Position numbers and translations under genes: made by a program
Shown: in pieces, positions 34,551 through 44,167 of the stretch
Numbering within the stretch: position 1 is the stretch's first letter
How the letters are laid out: each line of letters opens with the position of its first letter
From: DTU013 sp964490975
Lineage (GTDB): Bacteria > Bacillota > Clostridia > Acetivibrionales > DTU013
Assembly: GCA_964490975.1 (NCBI GenBank)
Contig: CAZBEQ010000007.1
Span: 31,657-95,656 of the forward strand
DNA: 64,000 nt
Direction of reading: 5' to 3'
Notes under the pieces: generated by a model
Database searches by the model: none
What the model saw: only the letters and a program-made list of their open reading frames with translations
Told to the model about the DNA's origin: nothing

Positions 34551-35573
34551 CTATACTAAATCTACGCCGGCTTCGCCTTTTATGACTTCGCCTATGGCAT
34601 AGGCCTTTTCGCCCAATCCTTCAAGGAAGGCGATAACATCTGCCGATATGGACGGGTCAACAGCCAGCACCATTCCTATACCCATGTTGAATGTATTGTA
34701 TATGCTGCTTACACTGATATCGCCTGTCTGTTGGAGCAGTGTGAATATGGGTGGCACAGGCCAGTTGCCAAGGTTGATTTTTACTCTTAGGCCTTCCGGT
34801 ATCATCCTTGGGATATTTTCAATGAATCCACCGCCTGTGATGTTGGAAATACCTTTTATATTGAATTTGTCCTTAAGCGCAAGTATCGATTTTACATAGA
34901 TCCTTGTAGGCTTCAGCAGTTCCTCGCCAAGAGTTGTACCTATCTGGCCAATATACTTACTCATTTTATCTTCATTGAGGTTGAGAAGCTTTCTGACGAG
35001 AGAAAATCCGTTGCTGTGAAGTCCTGAGGATGCAATTCCTATAAGTGTGTCTCCTTCAGCTATCGTCTTTCCGTCGATTATCTTTTTCCTGTCTACTATA
35101 CCTACGGCAAAGCCTGCTATATCATACTCATTCTCAGGATAAAAGCCCGGCATTTCAGCAGTTTCGCCGCCTATGAGCGAGCAGCCCGACATTATACAGC
35201 CTTCAGCCACACCCTTTACTATCTGTGCAACTTTTTCCGGCCTGTTTTTGCCCAGAGCAATGTAGTCGAGGAAGAACAGCGGTTCAGCGCCACCGCAGAC
35301 AATATCGTTTACACACATTGCCACAGCGTCGATACCGACTGTATCATGCTTGTCCATAAGGAAGGCAACCTTGAGCTTAGTGCCGACCCCATCGGTACCG
35401 GATACCAGCACCGGTTCCTCATATTTGCTTTTGTCGAGTGAAAACAGTCCTCCGAAGCCTCCGATATCAGTGAGCACCTCCGGTCTGAAGGTACGCTTAA
35501 CATCGTTCCTCATGAGCCTGACAGCCTCATAACCAGCCTCTACATCAACGCCGGCGGATTTGTAATCGATCAT
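34551..35573 (-). CDS. purM: Phosphoribosylformylglycinamidine cyclo-ligase
   Basis: The product is 340 aa. Conserved VSGTDGVGTKLKVAF, GGETAEMPGFY, SSGLHSNGFSLVR and ISNITGGGFIENIPRM are all present. It closes the imidazole ring in purine synthesis. ATG 35573 follows GGAGG that overlaps the end of purF. Confidence 0.97.
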   Translation of the reverse strand: MIDYKSAGVDVEAGYEAVRLMRNDVKRTFRPEVLTDIGGFGGLFSLDKSKYEEPVLVSGTDGVGTKLKVAFLMDKHDTVGIDAVAMCVNDIVCGGAEPLFFLDYIALGKNRPEKVAQIVKGVAEGCIMSGCSLIGGETAEMPGFYPENEYDIAGFAVGIVDRKKIIDGKTIAEGDTLIGIASSGLHSNGFSLVRKLLNLNEDKMSKYIGQIGTTLGEELLKPTRIYVKSILALKDKFNIKGISNITGGGFIENIPRMIPEGLRVKINLGNWPVPPIFTLLQQTGDISVSSIYNTFNMGIGMVLAVDPSISADVIAFLEGLGEKAYAIGEVIKGEAGVDLV

Positions 35574-35579
35574 TTCCAA

Positions 35580-37040
35580 TCATCCTCCAAAAATCATTTT
35601 ATTACCCTCAGCCGGAACATCCATAGGGTATCTGGAATCAAAACATGCTGTGCAGAAGCCGCAGCCTGTTCCCGGCGATATTCTCAATAGTCCTTCGAGA
35701 CTCAAATAGCCTAAACTGTCAGCACCAATTATATCACAAATTTCAGCCTCGGTGTGCGTTGAAGCTACCAACTGGCTGGAAGATGATATATCTATGCCGA
35801 AATAGCACGGATGCCTGTATGGAGGAGAGCACACACGCATGTGTACTTCCCTGGCTCCCGCATCCTTGAGCATTTGTACTATTCTTCTTGTAGTCGTGCC
35901 TCTGACAATGGAATCATCGACCATCACGACTCTTTTCTCCTCGATCTCAGCTTTCATTGCGTTAAATTTTATCCTCACACCGTTTTCACGCTGTCCTTGC
36001 TCCGGCTGTATGAAGGTCCTGCCAACATACCTGTTTTTCAACAGGCCCTGTCCGTAAGGTATGCCTGATTGTCTGGAATATCCCAGCGCAGCATTCAGCC
36101 CGCCGTCCGGAGCGCCAATGACAATATCGGCATCTGCAGGGTGCTCTAACGCCAGCAGCCTTCCTGCTTCGATCCTTGCCTGCATGACGCTTATCCCATC
36201 TATTATGCTGTCAGGCCTGGCAAAGTATACATATTCAAAAATACACAGACTGCTAGGTTTGCGGCACTTTACGCCATTTTCCGACCCGTCCCGCTCTCCA
36301 TTTTCAGCCACGCTTCTAACAGATTTTACGCCATCCTCTCCAATGAGAACTATTTCACCCGGTTCCACATCTCTTATCATTTCTGCACCTATGGAATCAA
36401 GTGCACATGATTCTGATGCCAGTACATATGAGTTGTCCAGCCTGCCTATACAAAGAGGCCTGATTCCCAGCGGATCACGTATCCCGACAAGCTTTTTGGG
36501 AGTGACCATCACTATTGCATATGAGCCTCTTATTGTCTTGATTACCTTTTGAAGGGCATCCTCAATATTCTCGCTGCCTATACAGTGCCTTGAGACCAGA
36601 TTGGCTATTACTTCGGTGTCGCTTGTAGTCTGGAATATTGCTCCGCTTTCTTCAAGCCCATTTCTGAGCTCAGCAGCATTGACCAAATTACCGTTATGCG
36701 CCAATGCCAGCTGTCCGTTCTTATATTTTACAACCATGGGCTGAGCGTTTTCTCTAAAGCTTCCTCCCGTAGTGGAATATCTTACATGTCCTATGGCAAT
36801 GTGGCCCTTCAGATGGTTCAGCACAACTTCATTGAATATTTCAGGTACCAGGCCCATATCCTTGTGGTAAATAATGGTACCTGAATCATTGACCGCAATA
36901 CCTGCGCTTTCCTGGCCTCTGTGCTGCAATGCATACAGGCCGTAATAGGTCGTACGTGCAACATCGTGGCCGTCATTGCTGTAAATACCGAAGACTCCGC
37001 ATTCTTCATGTAGTTTTCCAAAGCTTATACCATTGTTCAT
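35580..37040 (-). CDS. purF: Amidophosphoribosyltransferase
   Basis: The product is 486 aa. A short propeptide precedes the nucleophile Cys in EECGVFGIYSNDG. The PRPP loop is VVMVDDSIVRGTTTRR, and the C-terminal cysteines CGFCTACF belong to the 4Fe-4S type of PurF known in B. subtilis. An insert of about 15-20 residues (ENGERDGSENGVKCRKPSS) sits between the GATase and PRTase domains, before FEYVYFARPDS. An alternative start at 37073 has its own AGAGG; I prefer 37040 for propeptide length. Confidence 0.95.
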   Translation of the reverse strand: MNNGISFGKLHEECGVFGIYSNDGHDVARTTYYGLYALQHRGQESAGIAVNDSGTIIYHKDMGLVPEIFNEVVLNHLKGHIAIGHVRYSTTGGSFRENAQPMVVKYKNGQLALAHNGNLVNAAELRNGLEESGAIFQTTSDTEVIANLVSRHCIGSENIEDALQKVIKTIRGSYAIVMVTPKKLVGIRDPLGIRPLCIGRLDNSYVLASESCALDSIGAEMIRDVEPGEIVLIGEDGVKSVRSVAENGERDGSENGVKCRKPSSLCIFEYVYFARPDSIIDGISVMQARIEAGRLLALEHPADADIVIGAPDGGLNAALGYSRQSGIPYGQGLLKNRYVGRTFIQPEQGQRENGVRIKFNAMKAEIEEKRVVMVDDSIVRGTTTRRIVQMLKDAGAREVHMRVCSPPYRHPCYFGIDISSSSQLVASTHTEAEICDIIGADSLGYLSLEGLLRISPGTGCGFCTACFDSRYPMDVPAEGNKMIFGG

Positions 37041-37129
37041 AGTGTCCCTCTGCTGTTGCTTGATATCTCTCATTGTAAACCTCTTCTGATTCTTATTGCA
37101 GATACTTTATCCTCTGCTTATTACCATTT

Positions 37130-37660
37130 TCACAAAATACCTTCATCACGCAGCATCTTCTGCAGATCAGCATTTTTTTGCTCGACCTTTTTAGCAAGTC
37201 CTGCTTTGTATTCCTTCATCTTTTTTCTCAGTTCAGGATACTGTCCCGACATTATTTGTATAGCCAGCAAAGCTCCGTTATCAGCTCCGTCTATTGCCAC
37301 TGTTGCCACAGGTATGCCCGACGGCATCTGGACTATTGAAAGCAATGAATCCAGCCCATCCATCGTAGATGACTTTATCGGTATGCCTATTACCGGCAGC
37401 GGTGTGAATGCCGCCAAAACGCCAGGCAGATGTGCTGCCTTTCCGGCTGCGGCAATTATGACATCTATCCCGTTCTCTTCTGCTCCGGATGCAAACTGTG
37501 CAGCTTTCTCCGGAGTACGGTGTGCAGAACAAACCATTACCTCTGTTTCAACACCGAATTCTTTTAATATTTTGATACAGCCCTTCAGTACAGGATAGTC
37601 GGAATCACTTCCCATAACTATTGCTGCTTTTGGTTTTTTCTCCGCATTAATGTTGTCCAC
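37130..37660 (-). CDS. purE: N5-carboxyaminoimidazole ribonucleotide mutase
   Basis: The product is 176 aa. MGSDSDYPVLKGC, CSAHRTPEKAAQFA and IIAAAGKAAHLPGVLAA are the class I PurE signature; the catalytic His is in SAHRTP. GTG start with AAGGAGA upstream. First gene of the pur cluster; no purK is seen here. Confidence 0.95.
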   Translation of the reverse strand: MDNINAEKKPKAAIVMGSDSDYPVLKGCIKILKEFGVETEVMVCSAHRTPEKAAQFASGAEENGIDVIIAAAGKAAHLPGVLAAFTPLPVIGIPIKSSTMDGLDSLLSIVQMPSGIPVATVAIDGADNGALLAIQIMSGQYPELRKKMKEYKAGLAKKVEQKNADLQKMLRDEGIL

Positions 37661-37716
37661 AGTCTTATTTCTCCTTGCTTCATTTATTTTTTACCACCAT
37701 GCAAATCCAACAATAA

Positions 37717-37757
37717 GAGCGGGGATGCCCAATGCTTCCGGGCGCAAAGCCCCGCTC
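37717..37757 (-). terminator. Hairpin between the permease and purE
   Basis: GAGCGGGG (37717-37724) pairs with CCCCGCTC (37750-37757); an inner GCCC/GGGC pair extends it. There is no clear U tract. It may be a leader attenuator for the pur genes or a second terminator of the permease. Confidence 0.5.
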
Positions 37758-37800
37758 CATTTGAGTCTGTTCGCTGTGGCAATTCCTTCTGCTATTTAAA

Positions 37801-37826
37801 GAAGCCCGCCGGTTAGAGCGGACTTC
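37801..37826 (-). terminator. Terminator of the NCS2 permease gene
   Basis: On the minus strand GAAGTCCGC pairs with GCGGGCTTC (one G-U pair), followed by TTTAAATA. It begins 8 bp after the permease stop codon. Confidence 0.75.
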
Positions 37827-37833
37827 TGTTTCA

Positions 37834-39219
37834 TCAGAATAATTTCAGCGCGGTGATCAGATAATTCAGGAGGAAGATCACAGTGACGATGTACATGATA
37901 GGATGTACCTCCTTCGCCTTCTTCGTGAATATCTTAGTGAGGCAGTAAAATATGAATCCTACCGCAACACCTGTTGTTATGCTATATGCAATCGGCATTA
38001 CCACTGCTGTGAAAAATGCCGGTATTGCTTCCTCTATCTCATCCCACTTGATCTTCCCGAGCGATTCGATCATCAGTATACCTACCGCTATAAGAGCTGC
38101 CGATGTAGCTGCTGAAGGAACCATTCCAGCAATCGGCGAGATAAAGAGCGATAACAGCAGCATCATACCAACCGTTGCAGATGTCAGACCAGTCTTGCCG
38201 CCCGCTGCTATACCGGCTGCGCTTTCAACATAAGTTGTAGTATTGCTGGTACCGAGTACTGCTCCGATCGAGGTTGCTGTTGCATCCGCAAACAATGCCC
38301 TGTCAAGTCTTGATGAAAATCCTTTTCCCTTCTGTAGTGATTCCTCATCCAGCTGATCGAATATGCCTGTTTTTCTGCCGGTTCCAAGGAAAGTTCCGAT
38401 GGTATCGAATGTATCTGCAAGGCTGAATGTCAATATCAGCGCCAGTATTTTGAACAGCTGTGACGGATCGGCAAAAAGCCCCGCCAGATCAAGCTTTAAA
38501 AATGTAGGTGTCAGGCTCGGAGGAGCGAATGAAATCTGGCTGAAATCAGGTACTATTGTGACTCCCATCGGTATGCCGATAAGCGTTGCAGCAAGAATAC
38601 CTATCAATATGGAGCCTTTGACCTTCAAAAGCATAAGAATAATAATTATAGCCACTCCTATAACTGTAAGCACCGAATCCGAGCTGGTAAAGTCAACAAG
38701 CGCCGGTATTACTTTTGAGTATGAACCATTAACAGCTTCTGAATCAGGAGTGAACTTGAGCAGATGCCCGCCGATCAATCCGATGTATGCAATGAATAAT
38801 CCTATGCCTCCGCTTATAGCATATTGCAGAGATTTTGGTATCGCGTAGATAATCATTTTTCTGATTTTAGTGACAGTAATTACGATATTGATAAGACCGC
38901 AGATAAAAACGACCGCCAATGCCTGAGTCCATGGAATTCCCATACCAAGGCATACGGTAAATGTAAACATTGCATTCAAACCCATGCCTGGGGCCTGAGC
39001 ATACGGAACATTCGCAACAAAAGCCATGATGAAAGTAGCGATTGCCGCTGCCAGGATAGTTGCGACAAATACGGCACCCCTATCCATACCTGTAGCACTG
39101 AGTATCGATGGATTGACGAACATTATGTAAGCCATTGTTACAAATGTAGTCAAACCTGCGAGTATCTCTGTTCTGGCATTCGTTCCGTGAGCCTTGAGTC
39201 CGAACAGTTTTTCAAACAT
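37834..39219 (-). CDS. NCS2 family purine permease (PbuG/PbuO-like)
   Basis: The product is 461 aa with about 12-14 membrane helices. Family motifs: TTFVTMAYIMFVNPSIL at the N-terminus, GMGLNAMFTFTV, DTFDTIGTFLGTGR and TATSIGAVLGTSNTTTYVESAAGI. It imports adenine, guanine or hypoxanthine with protons. PurR-like boxes and a good promoter upstream (39450-39545) suggest control by purines. The gene has its own terminator before the pur cluster. Confidence 0.93.
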   Translation of the reverse strand: MFEKLFGLKAHGTNARTEILAGLTTFVTMAYIMFVNPSILSATGMDRGAVFVATILAAAIATFIMAFVANVPYAQAPGMGLNAMFTFTVCLGMGIPWTQALAVVFICGLINIVITVTKIRKMIIYAIPKSLQYAISGGIGLFIAYIGLIGGHLLKFTPDSEAVNGSYSKVIPALVDFTSSDSVLTVIGVAIIIILMLLKVKGSILIGILAATLIGIPMGVTIVPDFSQISFAPPSLTPTFLKLDLAGLFADPSQLFKILALILTFSLADTFDTIGTFLGTGRKTGIFDQLDEESLQKGKGFSSRLDRALFADATATSIGAVLGTSNTTTYVESAAGIAAGGKTGLTSATVGMMLLLSLFISPIAGMVPSAATSAALIAVGILMIESLGKIKWDEIEEAIPAFFTAVVMPIAYSITTGVAVGFIFYCLTKIFTKKAKEVHPIMYIVTVIFLLNYLITALKLF

Positions 39220-39443
39220 AAGCTTCCCCTCCCAAAAATCAAGAAATAATTACTATCAACGAACGTATATCACGTCCGGTCAAGCCTGTACCGTTAAACC
39301 TTAATGTTCGTACTTTATTTCCTTAATAATGCTGGGTTGATACATTATGCATAAACAAACCTGGAAACACCTGCAATAAGCGATAAATGGCCGAATCCTG
39401 CAAACCCTCTTATTTGAGGCATTGCACATAGATAATAAAGCTC

Positions 39444-39542
39444 GTCTGTCACGCTATTAATACTATCAAATGAGTAATCCTTTTGTCAACGGAGAAAATA
39501 AAAAAACACGAACATTATTTATGTAAAAACAATTAATATTCG
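39444..39542 (-). promoter_or_regulatory. Promoter with paired PurR-like boxes
   Basis: TTGACA followed about 18 bp later by TAGTAT gives a promoter on the minus strand (39456-39486 region). Upstream lie CGAACATT (39509-39516) and its inverse AATATTCG (39535-39542), separated by 18 bp. This is the layout of B. subtilis-type PurBoxes. Two more half-sites (CGAACGTA near 39259 and TGTTCG near 39305) lie in the leader. The leader of about 220 nt shows no purine riboswitch that I can recognise. Confidence 0.6.
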
Positions 39543-39594
39543 TATTTTGTAACAGGAGCATCAATTTTCTAGGGGGGCTTGATTCAACGGGTAA

Positions 39595-40542
39595 TCAATC
39601 AGCCAAGCCCTTTTTCCCCAGTATGTATATCGCAGCAAAACCTACAATGAACGCAACAGCAGATACCGGCAGCTGCCAGCCCTGCGGTATGCCCGGGTAT
39701 ACCTCTGCCAATGAGCCTACTACAAAGCCTATAATGAGCATGTATGTTTTTCTGGGCTGTTTTTGCAGAAATTTCTCGATCACCTTGGTTGTCCCTAAGG
39801 TTCCCAATGCCAAACCAATCCCGAGCGGTATCAGGAAGGGAATATTCATAGTATTGATAGCATTTAGCGTGATCTCATACATACCCAGTACCAGCAGCAT
39901 AAAGGACCAGCTTATGCCCGGGAGTACAAGCCCTATGGCTATAATGAAACCAGCAATAAGCAGGAATATGTAGCTTGCAAGGCTCCCGTCGGTTGCTGTG
40001 CTGATGAGCGACTCGGGTTCGAGTGACATGAGCAGGACTATTGCGATACCCAGCAAGAGAAAGGCATAGTCCCATATACCGGCCTTGCCTACACCCGTGC
40101 CACTATTGCCAGAAGCTGATCCGGTTTTGTCATGTGTTGACGATCCGACCTTTCCAGCGTCTGCGCTACCATAACCGTTTACCGCAGCGCCTGTGCCTCC
40201 ATTGATATTTGCCACAGCACCGCCCTCCTCGGATGCTTTCCGCCAAAGCAGCGGCAGTCCGCCGATTATTATACCCATAATAAGATAGCGCATTATTTGC
40301 GGATAATCCGTCATCGCGCCTTCCATCAGGCGGCTGAATATAAGTACTCCTATTGCTCCACCTATTCCTACCTGCAGCAGGAACAGCATGTTTTTCTTCC
40401 AATCCTTGAAGAATGTTGCTACGCTGTGGACCAGCTTGTCATAGATGCCGAGCACAATGGCCATCGTACCACCGCTGACTCCCGGGATCATCATTGAGAT
40501 CCCGATTGTGATCCCCTTTAATATATTTTTTATGTATTTCAA
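39595..40542 (-). CDS. DUF368 (PopT-type) undecaprenyl-phosphate transporter
   Basis: The product is 315 aa, polytopic. The start GISMMIPGVSGGTMAIVLGIYD and the second half-repeat IAIGLVLPGISWSFMLLVLGMY are the DUF368 signatures. DUF368 proteins (PopT) flip undecaprenyl phosphate back across the membrane for reuse in wall synthesis. About 50 Gly/Ala/Ser-rich residues (GTGAAVNGYGSADAGKV and on, about 110-150) are inserted in a loop between helices, absent from relatives. TTG start with AGGAGC upstream. Confidence 0.9.
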   Translation of the reverse strand: MKYIKNILKGITIGISMMIPGVSGGTMAIVLGIYDKLVHSVATFFKDWKKNMLFLLQVGIGGAIGVLIFSRLMEGAMTDYPQIMRYLIMGIIIGGLPLLWRKASEEGGAVANINGGTGAAVNGYGSADAGKVGSSTHDKTGSASGNSGTGVGKAGIWDYAFLLLGIAIVLLMSLEPESLISTATDGSLASYIFLLIAGFIIAIGLVLPGISWSFMLLVLGMYEITLNAINTMNIPFLIPLGIGLALGTLGTTKVIEKFLQKQPRKTYMLIIGFVVGSLAEVYPGIPQGWQLPVSAVAFIVGFAAIYILGKKGLAD

Positions 40543-40797
40543 ACAATCAGCTCCTATTCGACTAATGTAATTTCTTAATCTATTAACTACGCCGTACCCT
40601 TCTCAATAAGCCAAGCCTTTTCCCATTTTCTCCGAAAAACAGCTTACTCCCGTTATTCTCCTTACAATCAAAAAAGGTAACTTTCATCATAAATATCCGT
40701 GCTGGAACCTGTCACTGCTCCTATCTTAAGGAACATTGCAACGCTCATTTTCGCGTAATCCGAAGCCGAGAACCACACCGATGGTTCTTACGGTATA

Positions 40798-41190
40798 TTA
40801 TCTCGTTTCTCTGTCCACCTGGCGGCATATGGCGTCGAAAGTTTTATCACTAATATCGTGTTCTATCTTGCAAGCATCCTCGCGGGCGGTTTGTTCATCA
40901 ACGCCCAAGGCAATAAGGTATTCTATCAAGAGCTTATGGCGTTTGTATATGCGCGATGCAATTTCCATACCGGATTCCGTGAGAGTGATCAGATTTTCAG
41001 CATCCATTGTGATATAACCGTTTTCGCGCAGCCGTTTCGTCGTATAGGTAACACTCGGCTTTGTCACGCCCAATTCTCCAGCGATATCAATGGAACGTAT
41101 AAAACCGTGCTTCTCTTTCATCATCAGCATCGCTTCCAGGTAATCCTCGGACGCTTTCAGTATCTTCATAGCATCTTTACCAACTTTCAT
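40798..41190 (-). CDS. DtxR/MntR family metal-dependent repressor
   Basis: The product is 130 aa, a short two-domain member without SH3 domain. Winged helix at 8-70 (DIAGELGVTKPSVTYTTKRL). Likely metal ligands: Asp16 and Glu19 (as in MntR), His85, Cys107 (as in DtxR; MntR has Glu), Glu110 and His111. Metal preference, iron or manganese, is therefore uncertain. Neither ATG (41190 or 41169) has a strong ribosome-binding site. An operator overlaps its upstream region (41203-41226), suggesting self-control. It is divergent from the broken ABC genes. Downstream, 40543-40797 shows no gene. Confidence 0.9.
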   Translation of the reverse strand: MKVGKDAMKILKASEDYLEAMLMMKEKHGFIRSIDIAGELGVTKPSVTYTTKRLRENGYITMDAENLITLTESGMEIASRIYKRHKLLIEYLIALGVDEQTAREDACKIEHDISDKTFDAICRQVDRETR

Positions 41191-41202
41191 TTGGTATTGA
41201 GC

Positions 41203-41340
41203 TTAGGTTAACATACTCTAACCAAATTATCAAGATTTAAGGAAATTCTATTGACAAATACAGTTAGAGATATTAAACTGATATTAGTTAGAGCACTCAA
41301 ACTAATACTGAAAATCATTGGTTAGAGTGCTCTAACTAAT
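41203..41340. promoter_or_regulatory. Divergent control region with three DtxR-like operators
   Basis: Three imperfect palindromes share TTAGTTAG...CTAACTAA-type arms: 41203-41226, 41283-41306 and 41317-41340. A plus-strand promoter TTGACA (41251-41256) with TAAACT 17 bp later lies between the first and second. The layout fits metal-dependent repression of the downstream ABC locus by the adjacent DtxR-like protein. Confidence 0.75.
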
Positions 41341-41379
41341 GATTTTCAGAGGAGGACAGTATGATGCCATCAACACTTC

Positions 41380-41502
41380 GTGACAACCGTAAAAGAAAAC
41401 GGAGGGGTTAGCAAATTCTACCCGCTTGACGGCAACGGCGGTCAGCGGTTAATCGAGTTCTTTATTATACAGTCAAAGGAGGAGAAAGCCATTGAAAAAG
41501 CA
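41380..41502 (+). pseudogene. Possible remnant reading frame upstream of the ABC locus
   Basis: A frame reading VTTVKENGGVSKFYPLDGNG and on to EEKAIEKAV ends overlapping the ABC start. AGGAGG at 41350 leads to an ATG at 41361 in another frame that stops after 16 codons. This looks like the frameshifted or truncated tail of a small gene; I do not recognise the family. Confidence 0.35.
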
Positions 41503-42989
41503 GTCTGACCTATCGAAGCTTTTAGCTTATGCCGGAAGTTTTCGGTATTTGACGATATCCTCGTGGATTTTATCCGCGATCAGCACACTTGTAGCGCTTT
41601 TGCCGTTCATATACATATGGAAAATAATTAAAGAGGTACTTGATGTCGCTCCGGATTACGGCTCTGCGCAAAATCTTGCTCATAACGGCTGGATGGCCGT
41701 GGTGTCCGCTGTGGTGTCGATGCTTATTTATATCTGTGCGCTAATGTGCTCACATATCGCGGCGTTCAGGGTCGCATCCAATATCAGAAGTTAGGCAATG
41801 CATCATATTGTTACGCTTCCGCTCGGATTCATGGACAGCTTCGGAAGCGGCAAGCTGAGAAAGATCGTAAACGAGTCCAGCGCCGCGACTGAAACCTACC
41901 TGGCACATCAGTTACCGGACCGTGCCGGTGCGATCACGACTCCGTCCGGCATGCTGGCGCTTCTGCTCATAATAGACTGGAGGCTCGGGCTTTTAAGCCT
42001 TATTCCGATCGCACTTGCGTTTATTCTGATGGCGGCAATGACTGGTGTCCGCATGAAAATAAAAATGAAGGAATATCAGGATGCGCTTGGTCAAATGTCA
42101 AACGAGGCTGTGGAATATGTCCGCGGGATACCCGTTGTCAAGACCTTCGGGCAATCGGTATTCTCGTTTAAAAGATTCAAAGCTTCCATCGATAATTATG
42201 AAAAATGGGTCATCGCTTATACAAAACAGCTGCGGCTGCCGATGATGTTCTATACAACGGCGATCAACGCCGTGTTTGCCGTGTTAATCGCTGCAGCGCT
42301 TGTTATGACCCAAAATGGCGTCAGCGATACGTTTCTCTTGAGCCTGCTCTTCTATATCATAGTTACGCCGATCATTACCGTCACACTGACAAAAATCATG
42401 TTCTCCAGCGAAAATAAACTGATTGTCGCCGATGCGCTGGAGCGGATCGACAGTGTGATGACGCTTTCGCCTATGCCGGAATCTGCACAGCAATTGGCGC
42501 ATGGCTCTTGCAGCTCTCTGGGTACTTCCAATTTCATTCTGCGTCGTGCTTTTTTCCTCAAAAGTACAAAACGCGCTTGGGCGAAAACAAATGGCAGTAA
42601 AGATGGCCTGCGCCGACGCAATTCAGGAGTGCCTTGAAACGGTTCGGGATTTGAAAGCGCACAATGCCGAGGAAGACTATCTTGAGAGCCTCGACAAAAA
42701 AATAAAAGCAGTCGAAAAACGCGCCATTTTAACTGAGCTCGGTACCGCCGTATTTGTCGCTTCAGCACAGATGATTCTGAAGCTGGGTATCGCGACGGTA
42801 GCTCTGACCGGCGGAGATGCTCCGATCATTCTTCTGGATGAAGCGACTGCTTCTCTTGACGTTGAATACGAGACCCTGATTCAGTCTGCAATCTCACAGC
42901 TCATCCGTGACAAAACCGTACTGATTATTGCGCACCGTATGAGGACTGAACAGCATAATCCGCAATACGTCCATGTTGCTGATGCTTGA
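41492..42989 (+). pseudogene. Decayed fusion of two ABC exporter genes
   Basis: The first part (41492-42475) is the transmembrane domain of an ABC exporter, resembling MsbA/YbtP half-transporters. It is broken by an in-frame TAG at 41792 between IRS and MHHIVTLPLGFMDSFGSGKLR. After about 42480 the homology jumps, in another frame (42501-42835), to the later transmembrane part of a second exporter (LPISFCVVLFSSKVQNALGR). Then it jumps to the end of a nucleotide-binding domain (ILLDEATASLDVE, IIAHRM). Both Walker A motifs and the ABC signatures are lost. This is best explained by a nonsense mutation plus deletions through a tandem pair. TTG start with GGAGGAG. Confidence 0.85.
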
Positions 42990-43301
42990 TTCTTGTCACC
43001 ACAGATTCCCCGAATTCGATACCACAAAAAAATAGGTAAAGGTTCCTACTCAGGAACTAAGCGATTACCGGGTGAAAAAATCCTGCATTTGCAATGCTTT
43101 TCCGGACTCTTTGTGTATCAGTCCACCCTCCCCTTCCCTCTTCCCATCCAAAAAGGGCAATCTCTCTTTCCTTCCCAAAAACAGGCTCCCAAAATCAATA
43201 AGCTCTCCACATTTTTGGGTAATCGGAGGTCAGGCCACTCATTAAACATGCCGTAACACCAGTAGAATCAAGGGTTTGATACTCCATATAGATAAATAAA
43301 A

Positions 43302-43342
43302 AAGACCCTGAAATAAGCCAAAATAACTTATCTCAAGGTCTT
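43302..43342. terminator. Inverted repeat, probable terminator
   Basis: AAGACCCTGAAATAAG and CTTATCTCAAGGTCTT form an imperfect stem with A- and T-rich flanks. The rest of 42990-43558 shows no gene; GGG/CCC-rich words near 43370-43430 may be repeat debris. Confidence 0.55.
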
Positions 43343-43558
43343 ATCTTCATTTATTTCTTTTGTTTTTGGGGGAAGCCCATTTTGCCCTTTTCAGGGAAAG
43401 GAGGGTTGCCCTGGGACATGGAGTTTCAAGCTTGTAGCATTATTATATCATCTAAATGGTTATAATCAACCATTTATAATCTTAACATAACTGATAGTAT
43501 CCAAAGCATAAAAAGGAGTACATATCATCATTAGCGCGGTGTGATGGTACTTCAAGCC

Positions 43559-44074
43559 TTAAATGTTAGTATCCAAGCCTACATCTTTTTCATTTGCTAT
43601 GCTGTCAATAAGATCTTTTAATGCCCTCTTAATTGGAGCTTCAAAAGCAGTTCCAGCAGCGAGGTCAATATAGTATTTCTGTGTTTCAGCAATATACTTT
43701 TTCTTAAGTTTTTCATCGGCATAAACAGCACAAATAAGGTTATGCAGCCGATCAGCCAGCTTAACCACATGAGCCATTCTGGACGCTCTAATCCTGCTAA
43801 TATATTGAACCATATCATAACCTGCTTCTTTTGTAAGAAGAGTCACAGCCTCAAGAACATCTGAATCGCTTAACTCCAATATTTCTTCACTGGTAGCATC
43901 GGTATCTTCCAGTAGATCGTGAAAAAGGCCTACAACCTGAAAACTAATAGGATACCCCAAGTCCTTGAGTATACTCGATACTGCCACAGGATGGCTGATA
44001 TATTCATCTCCACCAATACGTTTCTGCCCTCTATGCTTATTTGTTGCATATTCTAAACACTTGTTATAATCCAT
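43559..44074 (-). CDS. Small HD-domain phosphohydrolase (RelA/SpoT hydrolase-like)
   Basis: The product is 171 aa, essentially one HD domain. Motifs match the hydrolase half of RelA/SpoT and MESH1-type small alarmone hydrolases: HRGQKRIGGDEYISHPVAV, LFHDLLEDTDAT and VKLADRLHNL. The metal site is His, His-Asp and Asp. It may cleave (p)ppGpp or another nucleotide; the full substrate motif cannot be confirmed by eye. AAAGG precedes the start by about 8 nt. Confidence 0.88.
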   Translation of the reverse strand: MDYNKCLEYATNKHRGQKRIGGDEYISHPVAVSSILKDLGYPISFQVVGLFHDLLEDTDATSEEILELSDSDVLEAVTLLTKEAGYDMVQYISRIRASRMAHVVKLADRLHNLICAVYADEKLKKKYIAETQKYYIDLAAGTAFEAPIKRALKDLIDSIANEKDVGLDTNI

Positions 44075-44167
44075 TCAATGTACCTTTCTCTTTTATGTTA
44101 ATCGTATCAATTATCTGATCCAATTCTTACTCCCTAAAATTTTCAGAATGGACAATTGGTTTGATTT

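Noticed and set aside
34196..34585. MGNG and CPCR repeat frames, and the N-terminal extension of purN
   Set aside because: Repeat DNA around an assembly gap; purN has a good start and ribosome-binding site at 34195 and normal length.
39230..39440. Purine riboswitch in the NCS2 leader
   Set aside because: I could not find the conserved purine-aptamer loops; only PurR-like boxes are supported.
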